From NCBI GenBank assembly GCA_024635555.1, contig JAGXIO010000046.1:1-53598 (forward strand): a stretch of DNA of 53,598 nt. The letters are read 5' to 3'. Positions 44,444 through 52,549 of this stretch are shown here, one piece after another (within the stretch, counting starts at the first letter, position 1; each line of letters begins with the position of its first letter). The position numbers and the translations under genes are program-made. This DNA comes from Saccharicrinis sp. GTDB lineage: Bacteria; Bacteroidota; Bacteroidia; Bacteroidales; Marinilabiliaceae. Under the pieces are notes generated by a model, which did not search any database, was not told the origin of the DNA, and saw nothing but the letters and a program-made list of their open reading frames with translations.

Positions 44444-46090
44444 ATGAAAAATAATTATTTGTATGCCCTTGGGCTTCTCTTGTTTTTAATATCATGCCAA
44501 ACACAAAAGCAAGACAATAAATACGTGGCATCGATTCCTAATGTTAAAGAAAAAGTGGAGGAATTTGTATCGGTTAAGTTAACGGCCGATGTTTCATCGT
44601 TTTCCGAAAACCAAAAAAAGATGCTACCCCTGTTGTTTGAGGCTGCGGAAATTATGGATGACCTTTTCTGGAAACAAGCCTGGGGAAATAAAGAGGATTT
44701 ATTTTCGAAAGTGGACGATGTGTATCTTGAAAAGTTTTTACGCATTAACTATGGTCCCTGGGAAAGATTAAACGGTAACAAATCCTTTATAAAAGGTATT
44801 GGCGAAAAGCCTGAAAGTGCACAATTTTATCCTGCCGACATGACTAAGGAGGAGTTTGAAGCACTGAACGATAATAACAAGAATGGACTTTATACCGTTA
44901 TCAGGCGCGATGCCGATGGCAACTTAAAGGTGGTGCCCTACCATTTGGAGTATGACTCTGAATTGCAAAAAGCTGCCGACCTTTTGAACAGAGCTGCCGA
45001 CCTGGCCGACGATGCGGGTTTTAAAGATTATTTGCAGAAAAGAGCCAAAGCCTTAATGACTAGCGAGTACTTTGAGAGCGACATGGCGTGGATGAGCATG
45101 AAAGACAATAAAATTGATTTTGTGATTGGCCCTATCGAAAACTACGAGGATGCGCTTTTTGGTGCTAAAACATCTTTCGAATCGTATATTCTGATAAAAG
45201 ATACGGTGTGGTCGGCCAAGTTGGCTCATTTTGCTACACTACTACCCATGCTGCAACAGGGCTTGCCCGTAGAAGATAAATACAAGGCCGAAGTACCAGG
45301 AAGCGATTCGGATTTAGGTGCCTATGATGTGGTATTTTATGCAGGTGATTGTAACGCCGGAAGCAAAACCATAGCCATTAATTTGCCCAACGATCCTCAG
45401 GTACACCTTGAAAAGGGAAGCCGCAAACTGCAACTTAAAAATACAATGAAGGCAAAATTTGATAAGATTTTGGTGCCCATAGCTGAGTTACTTATTGCCG
45501 ACGAACAACAAAAAAACATAACCTTTGATGCCTTTTTCGAGAACACCATGTTTCATGAGGTGGCGCATGGGCTGGGTATTAAAAACACCTTGGATGGCAA
45601 AGGCACGGTGCGCGAAGCCCTTATGGAAACTTCAACGGCCATAGAAGAGGGAAAAGCCGATATACTTGGATTGTACATGGTAGATATGCTTACCAATATG
45701 AACGAGCTAGGCCCCGACCAAGTGTTGATGGACAACTATGTTACCTTTATGGCCGGCTTGTTCCGTTCTATTCGTTTTGGCGCATCCAGCTCCCACGGAA
45801 AAGCCAATATGATTCGCTTTAATTATTTTAAGGAAAAAGAAGCTTTTACAAAAGATGCCGCAAGTGGTAAATATAAAGTAGATATGGAAAAGATGCGCCA
45901 AGCTATGATTGATCTTTCTAAAGATATATTGATAATACAGGGCGATGGCGACTATCAACAAGCCAATAAGATGATTACTGAAATGGGACTTATTCAGACC
46001 GATCTGCAAGCTGACCTCGACAAAATAACCACCGCCGGCATTCCCCGAGATATTGTTTTTGAACAAGGCGTAGATATGTTGGATTTGTAG
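44444..46090 (+). CDS. M49 (dipeptidyl-peptidase III)-like lipoprotein peptidase
   Basis: The signal ends in LLFLISC (lipobox). The 548-residue protein has the zinc motif HEVAH at 371-375 (ligands H371 and H375, catalytic E372) and EEGKAD at 401-406, where the second glutamate ligand of M49 enzymes lies. The spacing is HExxH, not the HExxxH of classical DPP III. The N-terminal half (LPLLFEAAEIMDDLFWKQAWG, NYGPWERLNGNKSFIKGIG) fits Bacteroidota relatives often labelled Zn-dependent hydrolase. It probably clips short peptides in the periplasm. The other M49-type helical regions are present. Confidence 0.82.
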   Translation: MKNNYLYALGLLLFLISCQTQKQDNKYVASIPNVKEKVEEFVSVKLTADVSSFSENQKKMLPLLFEAAEIMDDLFWKQAWGNKEDLFSKVDDVYLEKFLRINYGPWERLNGNKSFIKGIGEKPESAQFYPADMTKEEFEALNDNNKNGLYTVIRRDADGNLKVVPYHLEYDSELQKAADLLNRAADLADDAGFKDYLQKRAKALMTSEYFESDMAWMSMKDNKIDFVIGPIENYEDALFGAKTSFESYILIKDTVWSAKLAHFATLLPMLQQGLPVEDKYKAEVPGSDSDLGAYDVVFYAGDCNAGSKTIAINLPNDPQVHLEKGSRKLQLKNTMKAKFDKILVPIAELLIADEQQKNITFDAFFENTMFHEVAHGLGIKNTLDGKGTVREALMETSTAIEEGKADILGLYMVDMLTNMNELGPDQVLMDNYVTFMAGLFRSIRFGASSSHGKANMIRFNYFKEKEAFTKDAASGKYKVDMEKMRQAMIDLSKDILIIQGDGDYQQANKMITEMGLIQTDLQADLDKITTAGIPRDIVFEQGVDMLDL

Positions 46091-46176
46091 CTGGCAATTG
46101 GCTGATAGCATAAATGAGGTATTTTATTAAGGTTTGAAAATAAATGGGTTTGGGATGCAATACTTTTTGTTGTTTT

Positions 46177-46208
46177 TATTGTAGCAGAAGATTAAGTATT
46201 TATCTTTG
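46177..46208 (+). promoter_or_regulatory. Candidate promoter for tRNA-Leu
   Basis: TATTG (46177-46181), 19 bases and TATCTTTG (46201-46208) match the -33/-7 layout closely. The tRNA starts 36 bases downstream. Confidence 0.6.
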
Positions 46209-46244
46209 CAACCCTATTTAATTAAGCAGCACCTCATTTTATTG

Positions 46245-46331
46245 GCCCAGGTGGCGAAATTGGTAGACGCGCTGGTTTCAGGGACCAGTGTCAGCAATGA
46301 TGTGCAGGTTCGAGTCCTGTTCTGGGCACCA
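46245..46331 (+). tRNA. tRNA-Leu (anticodon CAG)
   Basis: The acceptor stem GCCCAGG pairs with TCTGGGC (one G-U), followed by A and an encoded CCA. The D arm contains GGTAGACGC. The anticodon stem CTGGT/ACCAG encloses the loop TTCAGGG, so the anticodon is CAG and it reads CUG. A long variable arm of the class II type and a T arm with GGTTCGAGTCC complete it. The length is 87 bases. Confidence 0.97.
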
Positions 46332-46367
46332 AAAATCCCGATTACATGTATGTGGTCGGGATTTTTT
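46332..46367 (+). terminator. Terminator after tRNA-Leu
   Basis: AAATCCCGA pairs with TCGGGATTT across a loop, followed by a T-run. It begins immediately after the CCA end. Confidence 0.85.
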
Positions 46368-46586
46368 ATGTATTTTTTTTAACCTGATTTATCTTTCCAT
46401 CTGTAGGTTTATCAAAATTATACAGTAGATGCCAGAGTTGAAATGGGAAAAGATGAGACTATGCCCATTATGTCGTCATGTCCGAAATAACTTATTGAGC
46501 ACTGCCGAGGGAACGTTCAATAACCTATTTTTTTACTCGTTTTATAGTTCGAAATTAAAAATGAACTATCAACCACGAGGAGTTCG

Positions 46587-46638
46587 ACACCTAACAGGTT
46601 TTAGAAACCTGTTAGGTATAAGTTAACCTGTTAGGTGT
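46587..46638. repeat. ACCTAACAGGT palindrome with third arm
   Basis: ACCTAACAGGTTT (46589-46601) pairs with AAACCTGTTAGGT (46605-46617), and a third arm AACCTGTTAGGTGT (46625-46638) can pair with the same left arm. A related perfect palindrome with different bases, ACCTAAAAGGT, is at 47323-47351. Confidence 0.8.
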
Positions 46639-46652
46639 AGTATCCGTCCATT

Positions 46653-46690
46653 AGCGAGGGCTTCGCTTGGAGCGAAACCCTCGCTTTTAT
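46653..46690 (+). repeat. AGCGAGGG hairpin beside the first HU gene
   Basis: AGCGAGGG-C-TTCGCT pairs with AGCGAA-A-CCCTCGCT, one mismatch only, followed by TTTTATTT on the plus strand. It touches the stop codon of the minus-strand HU gene. Confidence 0.7.
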
Positions 46691-47076
46691 TTCCTTTCCG
46701 GTACTATTTTTATATCCCTGAGTTCATCTTTAATATATTTATCGGGTCTGAAACTAAGACGTAAGTTATTGATGTTTTTCGCGGAGACCGATTCGGGAGA
46801 ACTACTGGTGCTAACTTTGGCATGCAACCGGAATGTTCCCAGCTCATCGAGCTTTACTGTGTACCCGTCGGCCAGCAGTTCGGGAATTAAATCTACAAGA
46901 CCTTTCACAATAAGGTACACATCACTTTCGCTAGCCGTTGACCGCTTTTGCAATATCTTGGCAATCTCCCTTAGGTTTATTTGTGATGAGCCTGTTAGTT
47001 TTGGAAACCATAACTGTTTACCCTCCTTGCCTTCGCCGGGACTAAACGTTGAAACAACTTTATACTTTAGTGCCAT
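46687..47076 (-). CDS. HU-family DNA-binding protein, copy 1
   Basis: From MALKYKVVSTFSPGEGKEGK (start at 47076) the protein has 129 residues. It matches the Bacteroidota HU-like type: a basic N-terminal arm, LREIAKILQKRSTASESDVY, LIVKGLVDLIPELLADGYTV and KLDELGTFRLHAKV, then a basic C-terminal tail. Such proteins bend and bind DNA without sequence specificity. An upstream in-frame start (47121) would add MRLIISFSNFKIQFV, which I reject because the second copy is similar only from MALKYK onward. It is a close paralogue of the gene at 48819-49217, with about 15 differences in 125 positions. Confidence 0.88.
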   Translation of the reverse strand: MALKYKVVSTFSPGEGKEGKQLWFPKLTGSSQINLREIAKILQKRSTASESDVYLIVKGLVDLIPELLADGYTVKLDELGTFRLHAKVSTSSSPESVSAKNINNLRLSFRPDKYIKDELRDIKIVPERK

Positions 47077-47109
47077 AACAAATTGTATTTTGAAGTTAGA
47101 AAATGAAAT

Positions 47110-47148
47110 AATAAGGCGCATTAAATTATAAAATAAGGCGCATTAAAT
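47110..47148 (+). repeat. 17-base direct repeat upstream of HU copy 1
   Basis: AATAAGGCGCATTAAAT occurs at 47110-47126 and 47132-47148, exactly 22 bases apart (two helical turns). A weaker ATTACTGCGCATAAATT follows at about 47154. It lies 34-72 bases upstream of the HU start, a typical operator position. Confidence 0.75.
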
Positions 47149-47322
47149 ATTTTATTACTGCGCATAAATTTAAAAAAATCTAAGGTGGTTTAAAATTTTT
47201 GTTGCTTTATGTATTGTTGTTTCATGCTTTACTATTTTCCAAATTCAGCTATCAGCAAACTTTTAACAAGCTGAGGATTTTTTTAGGACCATTCCATTCT
47301 TATTTATCGTGTAAGGCTTCAC

Positions 47323-47351
47323 ACCTAAAAGGTTTTTAAAACCTTTTAGGT
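47323..47351. repeat. ACCTAAAAGGT perfect palindrome
   Basis: ACCTAAAAGGTTT and AAACCTTTTAGGT are perfectly complementary around a 3-base centre, with the same layout as 46587-46638 and compensated base changes. Confidence 0.75.
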
Positions 47352-47412
47352 TTATCCAAGTCGCAATTCCTCCACGTATTGACACCTCCCCTTCGGGGAG
47401 GCCGGGAGGGGC

Positions 47413-47497
47413 TTATTCACCCCTCAGCGCCTCCACAGAATTCCTCGTAGCAGCCCTCCAGCTTTGCCAACTATCCGATATCACTGCCACTGTATGG
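47413..47497 (-). pseudogene. Remnant of an FtsX/MacB-type ABC permease tail
   Basis: Read on the minus strand, the last codons give HTVAVISDSWQSWRAATRNS then VEALRGE and a TAA at 47413-47415. This matches the C-terminal end of FtsX/MacB permeases (compare ALVTVSFQSWKAATKNPVQS LRYE at 53389-53598). Upstream of this the frame gives no further match, so only the last 25-28 codons survive. A C-rich/G-rich hairpin repeat abuts the 3' side. Confidence 0.6.
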
Positions 47498-47711
47498 AAC
47501 TTTTCAAATGGATAATTCTATCTGTTTTGACAACACCATTGTAAAAACAGTTTCCATCTCACTTGCAAATCGAGCTACGCATGTTTTATAACATTTATAT
47601 TGAGGGTTTCAAGCAGGTAAAACCTGATAAATATCAGCTTATCAACATAGTGATTTTACATACATTTATCGCGGTTAAAATTTTATGTTGTATAAACTTA
47701 TTGAATTGCTT

Positions 47712-48266
47712 ATGAAGCGATACTTTTTATTCATTCCGTTTATTTGTTTGGTTTTAAGTGTATCTTCGCAAGACACGCCGGACAGTTTAGAAATTTATAA
47801 GATAGCAGACCCAATATCCTTGGGCATTGGTTTGGGACAAAATTTCGGGGGCATTGGGGGCAACCTGTTATTTTACCCTCAGCAGAATATTGGATTTTTC
47901 GGAGGACTTGGTTATGCAATGGCAGGTGCAGGATATAATGTGGGTACGAAGGTGCGTTTCTTTTCAAAGAAAAATCCCAGGACTAATTTTTATTTAACAG
48001 GTATGTATGGCTACAATGCCGCGGTAACTGTTAAAAACGAAAACCAATACAATAAAATGTTTTATGGTCCTACTTTTGGCTTGGGTATCGATACCGGCAA
48101 GCGATCGTACAAAAAAGGTTACTGGACAATGGCTCTCTTGTTTCCTTTTCGCGATACGGAAGTAGATGATTATTTCAATGACTTGGAAGATAACCACGGT
48201 GTAAAATTTGAAAATTCCCTGCTGCCATTTACCTTCTCCTTCGGATATCATTTTGCATTAAATTAA
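47712..48266 (+). CDS. Small secreted beta-strand protein, probable outer-membrane protein
   Basis: The ATG at 47712 gives MKRYFLFIPFICLVLSVSSQ, a signal peptide cut near SSQ; a start at 47685 would add nine residues ahead of it. The 184-residue protein is rich in glycine and aromatic strands (SLGIGLGQNFGGIGGNLLFY, GFFGGLGYAMAGAGYNVGTK, FYLTGMYGYNAAVTV) and ends LLPFTFSFGYHFALN, a C-terminus with barrel character. No family was recognised. It sits between the two HU copies and reads toward the broken DUF2846-like gene. Confidence 0.7.
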   Translation: MKRYFLFIPFICLVLSVSSQDTPDSLEIYKIADPISLGIGLGQNFGGIGGNLLFYPQQNIGFFGGLGYAMAGAGYNVGTKVRFFSKKNPRTNFYLTGMYGYNAAVTVKNENQYNKMFYGPTFGLGIDTGKRSYKKGYWTMALLFPFRDTEVDDYFNDLEDNHGVKFENSLLPFTFSFGYHFALN

Positions 48267-48343
48267 TAGAAGTGGGTAATTTTGCATATTCCTTTTAATT
48301 GATATTTCGACCTACAATGATGATTTATCTAGGTTAATTAATA

Positions 48344-48440
48344 TTGAACCCCTTTAGGGTTCTATTGTATTCTGTTATCAAACCACGGGTTCCACCCGTG
48401 GTTACTTATAGATTACAAATAGAACCCCAGCGGGGTTCAA
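48344..48440. repeat. Composite three-hairpin palindrome, element 2
   Basis: The outer hairpins GAACCCC-(TTTA)-GGGTTC and GAACCCC-(AGC)-GGGGTTC flank the central AACCACGGG-TTCCA-CCCGTGGTT. The extreme ends (TTGAACCCC and GGGGTTCAA, then GGGTTCTAT and ATAGAACCC) also pair with each other, so the outer arms have two folding options, as in the element at 21218-21355. Confidence 0.85.
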
Positions 48441-48521
48441 CTTTTGATTGAAATAGGTATTTATCTACCGACTTCTATGAATTATTAACAACTGATAATC
48501 CACTTTTTAAAACAATTCATT

Positions 48522-48809
48522 ATGAAACAAATTATGGGCATATTGTTTTGTTGTGCCACCCTGTTTTGAGCTGCACAATCCTTCAACAAAGCTACGTTGT
48601 GCATTGTCCGCAAGTCAGGCCTTGGACCTGCCGTAAATTTTAAATATTTTATCGACGATAAATTCGTGGGGAAAATGAATTTTGGTAAATACTTTAAGTT
48701 GGAGGTAGAGCCCGGAGAGCATATTATCTGGGCGAGGGCCGAGAACAGATCCTTTGTTCATGCGAACTTGCAGGCCGGTGAAACCTATTTGATTGACGCC
48801 CGTCCTTAA
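48522..48809 (+). pseudogene. DUF2846-like secreted protein gene with an internal stop
   Basis: From the ATG at 48522 the frame reads MKQIMGILFCCATLF, then TGA at 48567-48569, then AAQSFNKATLCIVRKSG and on through YFIDDKFVGKMNF and EPGEHIIWARAENRSF to LIDARP. The pieces before and after the stop are in one frame and make a normal signal peptide plus DUF2846-like body, so TGA is a nonsense change in the signal. The 3' end also looks truncated: the gene stops after 95 codons at TAA (48807-48809), and the second HU copy begins within a few bases. No frameshift is needed. A stop-codon readthrough gene is an alternative. Confidence 0.65.
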
Positions 48810-48818
48810 ATGGGCGCT

Positions 48819-49217
48819 TTAAAAGCTGGGGTTTTTTTCCGGCACTATGGTTATACCCCGGAGTTCATTTTTAATATATTTATCGGGTCTGAAACTTAGA
48901 CGTAAGTTATTGATGTTTTTAACAGAGACTGATGCGGGAGATTCACTGGTGTTAACTTTGGCATGCAGTCGGAATGTTCCCAGTTCATCGAGCTTTACTG
49001 TGTACCCGTCGGCCAGAAGTTCGGGAATTAAATCAACAAGCCCTTTCACAATCAGGTACACATCACTTTCGCTGGCGGTTGACCGCTTGTGCAATATCTT
49101 GGCAATTTCCCTCAAGTTTATTTGTGATGAGCCTGTTAGTTTTGGAAACCATATCTGTTTACCATCCTTGCCCTGACCAGGACTAAACGTTGAAACAACT
49201 TTATACTTTAGTGCCAT
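48819..49217 (-). CDS. HU-family DNA-binding protein, copy 2
   Basis: From MALKYKVVSTFSPGQGKDGK (start at 49217) the protein has about 132 residues with the same HU-like body as copy 1. The ending differs: EKNPSF replaces ERK, because its stop lies in DNA shared with the broken DUF2846-like gene. Upstream the frame continues for 37 codons (MERLSTAASKRLKIVKVSKT TFYRFIALVKEEN), with a helix-turn-helix look, and could be a real N-terminal extension starting at 49328. Sequence identity with copy 1 is high at DNA level and drops abruptly at about 49231, which suggests a recent duplication. Confidence 0.88.
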   Translation of the reverse strand: MALKYKVVSTFSPGQGKDGKQIWFPKLTGSSQINLREIAKILHKRSTASESDVYLIVKGLVDLIPELLADGYTVKLDELGTFRLHAKVNTSESPASVSVKNINNLRLSFRPDKYIKNELRGITIVPEKNPSF

Positions 49218-49568
49218 AACAGATTGTATATTCTCTTCCTTCACCAAGGCAATAAATCTATAAAAAGTAGTCTTGCTCACCTTAACAATTTTCAATCTTT
49301 TTGATGCCGCTGTGGATAATCTTTCCATAACAGATAACAGGTATAAGCAGTTTTATTGGTTCTGGGGATAATCCATTTTTACGCCTAGCTATGCGACCCG
49401 ATTAGTTTACAATTGCAGTTTGTTACCATCATGCAAAATTTTAAAAAAGCAATTTATTAACCAATCCCTAATGCAATTCAACCAATTACTCATTTCACTT
49501 TATAACTTATCTCAAATTGTATCAGTTTCGTAATCGATAATTCAAAAATTTAACTAAAATTGTTTTTT
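49218..49568. other. Spacer between HU copy 2 and the chimeric kinase
   Basis: Apart from the possible HU extension (to 49328) no gene is supported. The plus-strand side is AT-rich and should hold the kinase promoter, but no confident -7 box was found. Confidence 0.5.
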
Positions 49569-52544
49569 ATGAAACGTAATCTTTTTCTAAGCATGGCATC
49601 TTTTTTCATTCTGGTTCATGCAAGTTTAAATCAGAAACCTCTTAAGTGGTCTGCATTCTTATTTTGGGCATTTGTTTTTTTTACTCCCAAACTATGTTTA
49701 GCACAAAACGATCTTCGATTAAAACTCACGCCAGGAGACATTTATCATTATGAAATTGTGGATTCGTTTCCTAAGGGAAATGGAAACTTTGATGTTTCAA
49801 GAAATTGGTTTGATTTGAAAGTGCTGAATAAAAAGGACAGCATATACACGTTGGTTGCGAATAAAACTCGGTTTGAAATATTAAATGATGGTGTTTTAAC
49901 GGATACAAGAAATGGATATTACGACATCTATATGTTTTACTTTTCGTTTGTCAATCAGCCTATTCCATTTGAGGTTTCAATATTAGGTGAAGTTCAATCA
50001 ATATCAATACCTGACTCGATAATTCAAAAAAAAATAGCTGAAAGTACGAAGAATAATATTCACGCAACAGCCTTGCTCATTAATAACTATAAGGGGTATG
50101 GAGAGTATTTAAAAACTACTTATCAGAAGTTATTTGCTGATTTTTCCAGAGTAAACGAATCGCATGATCTCTCAAATTACATGAATGGTCAAATCAGGAC
50201 TTCTTATAGTGTACAATCAAAAAACAACCAAAATATTGAGATTACATCCGAATCAAATTTTGAAAAAATAGATTCACTTCAAAATCACGGTAAGGATACA
50301 TTATCATCGCAATTGGAAAGTATGAATAGCCAAGGCATTTATCAATTAAATAGCTCAACTTGCATGTTGCGGGCTTATTCGGGCAAGTCAAAAACAAAAT
50401 ATAAGCACCCATCTTTGTATCAACAAGACATGGAAACCAGAAGCCATATCACCGAATATAATCCTGAAGAGGATCAAGGTTTCGTTCTTTCAGGTACTGT
50501 TGACAACAACTGCCAATCAAAAAAAATAAGCTGTTCATTATGGAATAGTTACATCAATTTATTTTCTCTTGAACTGGAAATGGAACTTCATCCAAATCAA
50601 CCATTTTATTTGTCGCGTAAATTGCAACGGCCAATGGTCCTCAGCATGGATGTTGATGGTATTTCAGATACAAGGAACAATTTTTTGGTAGAACCTGGTG
50701 ATAGCATACATATCAAGCTGGCAAATCATCAAGCCATGCTTTCAGGAAAAGGATCACTTAAAAATATGCTTTTACAGAAAATAATAAAATCACTGCCGCC
50801 AGTAGAATACGATAATTCTCTTACTGAAAATGCAGCAAAATTACGGATTGACAAATGGATTAGCAATCTGGAAAATTATCTATTAATCTATCAAGATTCC
50901 CTATCAGCATGGGCTTACGATCACTTAAAAACGGATATTTATTACTATGGACAAACCAGTTTAATTGGTTTTTACTTGCAGAAAAATAAAGGAAAAGTAA
51001 ATGGCAAATCGTTCGACCTTCTTTTTCCTTCTGTCGACTGGAGAAACAACCAGGCAATTACATCTATGAAAATGCAGAGCTTCACAAAACGTTACCTGTA
51101 CCGTAAATCTCTAATCATGAAGGGATATGATGTAAACCGTAGGATTTCGCCATCCGAAAGCTATTATCTAGGAGAATTGACATTACCCGGGGCTGTAAAG
51201 TATGCCATGCTTGCCAATGCTGTACTCAATGCATTTAACCACAATAGTATTAAAGAAGCGGTTTCCTTAAATAGCGATTTTCAAAGTCGCTATAAGGATA
51301 CTGAATTTGCCAGACTTCTAATGGAGAAACAAAATCAATGCATTGATCTAAGTGTTGGTACGAGCTTTCCTGACTTTATAGCAGAAGACATTAATGGAAA
51401 GGAGATCAGCTCATCTAAATTTAAAGGCAAATTTGTTAAAATAATGTTTTGTGACTTAAGCAAGGACTATCAAGTAGAAGACTTCAAGGCTTATCAGAAA
51501 ATGAAAGATGAATTGCCAACATCCAAATTTGAATTGATCACCGTTTTTGTCAATAAAAACGATTCATTAACCAAGGATTTCATCAAGAAAAATAAACCAA
51601 AAGGAATCATAGTCAAGAACAATAATTGGGAAAAAGAAGCATTGAAGAAATTTAAGATTAATAATATGTCCTCTTATTTCTTGGTTAACCCAAAGGGAAT
51701 AGTTGTGCACTCAGGGGGAAGTTCTCCAATTGAAGAATTTGTTACAATGTTTATTGAAATGATTAACCGAGAAAAATTTGAAGTGTCAGAAGCAACAATT
51801 TCACCAAGAATCCTTTACGGGGTTCTTGGTGGAGCAATTTTATTGGTATTGGCAGGTTGGGGCATTTTTCTTATTGTGACCATCAGAATAAAGAGAAAAG
51901 AAAAGCAGAATAGAGCTAAACTTGAGTTACAATTAGGAGCCGTGCGTTCGCAGCTTAATCCTCATTTCTTGTTCAATGCCATGAGTTCAATACAATACCT
52001 AATCAACAACAATGAAAACAATAAAGCCAATGTATTCCTGTCTAAATTTGCCAGTCTTATGCGGGATATACTTTTTCAGTCCGAATCAGAGTTGATATCC
52101 CTTCATCAGGAACTTGAAACAATTAATACTTATCTTGAACTGGAATCGTTGCGACATAATTTTACCTTTGAAATCAATGTGGAGGAAGGAGTTGATACTT
52201 TTAATACCGAAATTCCGGCCATGTTAATTCAGCCATTTGCCGAGAATGCAGTTATACACGGCATGGATGGTAAAAAGGATAAAGGATTAATACAAATCAG
52301 TGTTTTAAAGATTGACCGTTTAAAAATTAAAATACAAGTTACAGACAATGGTAATGGATTAAAAAAGCAAGATGATTCAAAAAAGGATTCGAATGGTAAA
52401 GGACTTAAAATGACACAAAAACGCATTGACCTTATGATGGAAAATTATAAAAATGAAATCACCTTTAATTTGGTCGACCGGCTTGAAACATCAGACAACC
52501 AATCAGGCACCATCGCAGAAATAATATTTGACATTGAGAACTAG
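49569..52544 (+). CDS. LytS-type sensor histidine kinase with periplasmic thioredoxin-like domain
   Basis: From the ATG at 49569 the protein has 991 residues; a TTG at 49560 is less likely. Two N-terminal hydrophobic stretches end at CLAQ, followed by a long periplasmic part. Residues 50-320 are unrecognised. Residues 320-590 resemble the N-terminal half of Bacteroidota TlpA-like thiol-disulfide proteins. Residues about 595-725 are thioredoxin-like (VGTSFPDFIAEDINGKEI, KFKGKFVKIMF), but the CxxC is missing and only C628 is nearby. One membrane helix (about 747-773) leads to a His_kinase domain with LNPHFLFNAMSS (H799) and an ATPase domain (DNGNGL, GKGLKM). The next gene is its LytTR regulator, 5 bases after this stop. 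Confidence 0.88.
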   Translation: MKRNLFLSMASFFILVHASLNQKPLKWSAFLFWAFVFFTPKLCLAQNDLRLKLTPGDIYHYEIVDSFPKGNGNFDVSRNWFDLKVLNKKDSIYTLVANKTRFEILNDGVLTDTRNGYYDIYMFYFSFVNQPIPFEVSILGEVQSISIPDSIIQKKIAESTKNNIHATALLINNYKGYGEYLKTTYQKLFADFSRVNESHDLSNYMNGQIRTSYSVQSKNNQNIEITSESNFEKIDSLQNHGKDTLSSQLESMNSQGIYQLNSSTCMLRAYSGKSKTKYKHPSLYQQDMETRSHITEYNPEEDQGFVLSGTVDNNCQSKKISCSLWNSYINLFSLELEMELHPNQPFYLSRKLQRPMVLSMDVDGISDTRNNFLVEPGDSIHIKLANHQAMLSGKGSLKNMLLQKIIKSLPPVEYDNSLTENAAKLRIDKWISNLENYLLIYQDSLSAWAYDHLKTDIYYYGQTSLIGFYLQKNKGKVNGKSFDLLFPSVDWRNNQAITSMKMQSFTKRYLYRKSLIMKGYDVNRRISPSESYYLGELTLPGAVKYAMLANAVLNAFNHNSIKEAVSLNSDFQSRYKDTEFARLLMEKQNQCIDLSVGTSFPDFIAEDINGKEISSSKFKGKFVKIMFCDLSKDYQVEDFKAYQKMKDELPTSKFELITVFVNKNDSLTKDFIKKNKPKGIIVKNNNWEKEALKKFKINNMSSYFLVNPKGIVVHSGGSSPIEEFVTMFIEMINREKFEVSEATISPRILYGVLGGAILLVLAGWGIFLIVTIRIKRKEKQNRAKLELQLGAVRSQLNPHFLFNAMSSIQYLINNNENNKANVFLSKFASLMRDILFQSESELISLHQELETINTYLELESLRHNFTFEINVEEGVDTFNTEIPAMLIQPFAENAVIHGMDGKKDKGLIQISVLKIDRLKIKIQVTDNGNGLKKQDDSKKDSNGKGLKMTQKRIDLMMENYKNEITFNLVDRLETSDNQSGTIAEIIFDIEN

Positions 52545-52549
52545 TCCAC

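Noticed and set aside
46245-46331. tRNA-Leu as the attachment site of an integrated element
   Set aside because: The downstream tract looks accessory (duplicated HU genes, remnants), but no integrase gene and no repeat of the tRNA 3' end was found.
46429-46626. 65-codon plus-strand frame after tRNA-Leu
   Set aside because: It reads through the ACCTAACAGGT palindrome and shows no protein-like features.
48597-48809. Independent 70-codon gene starting at 48597
   Set aside because: An ATG at 48522 in the same frame gives a normal signal peptide interrupted by TGA, so the short frame is the second part of a broken gene.
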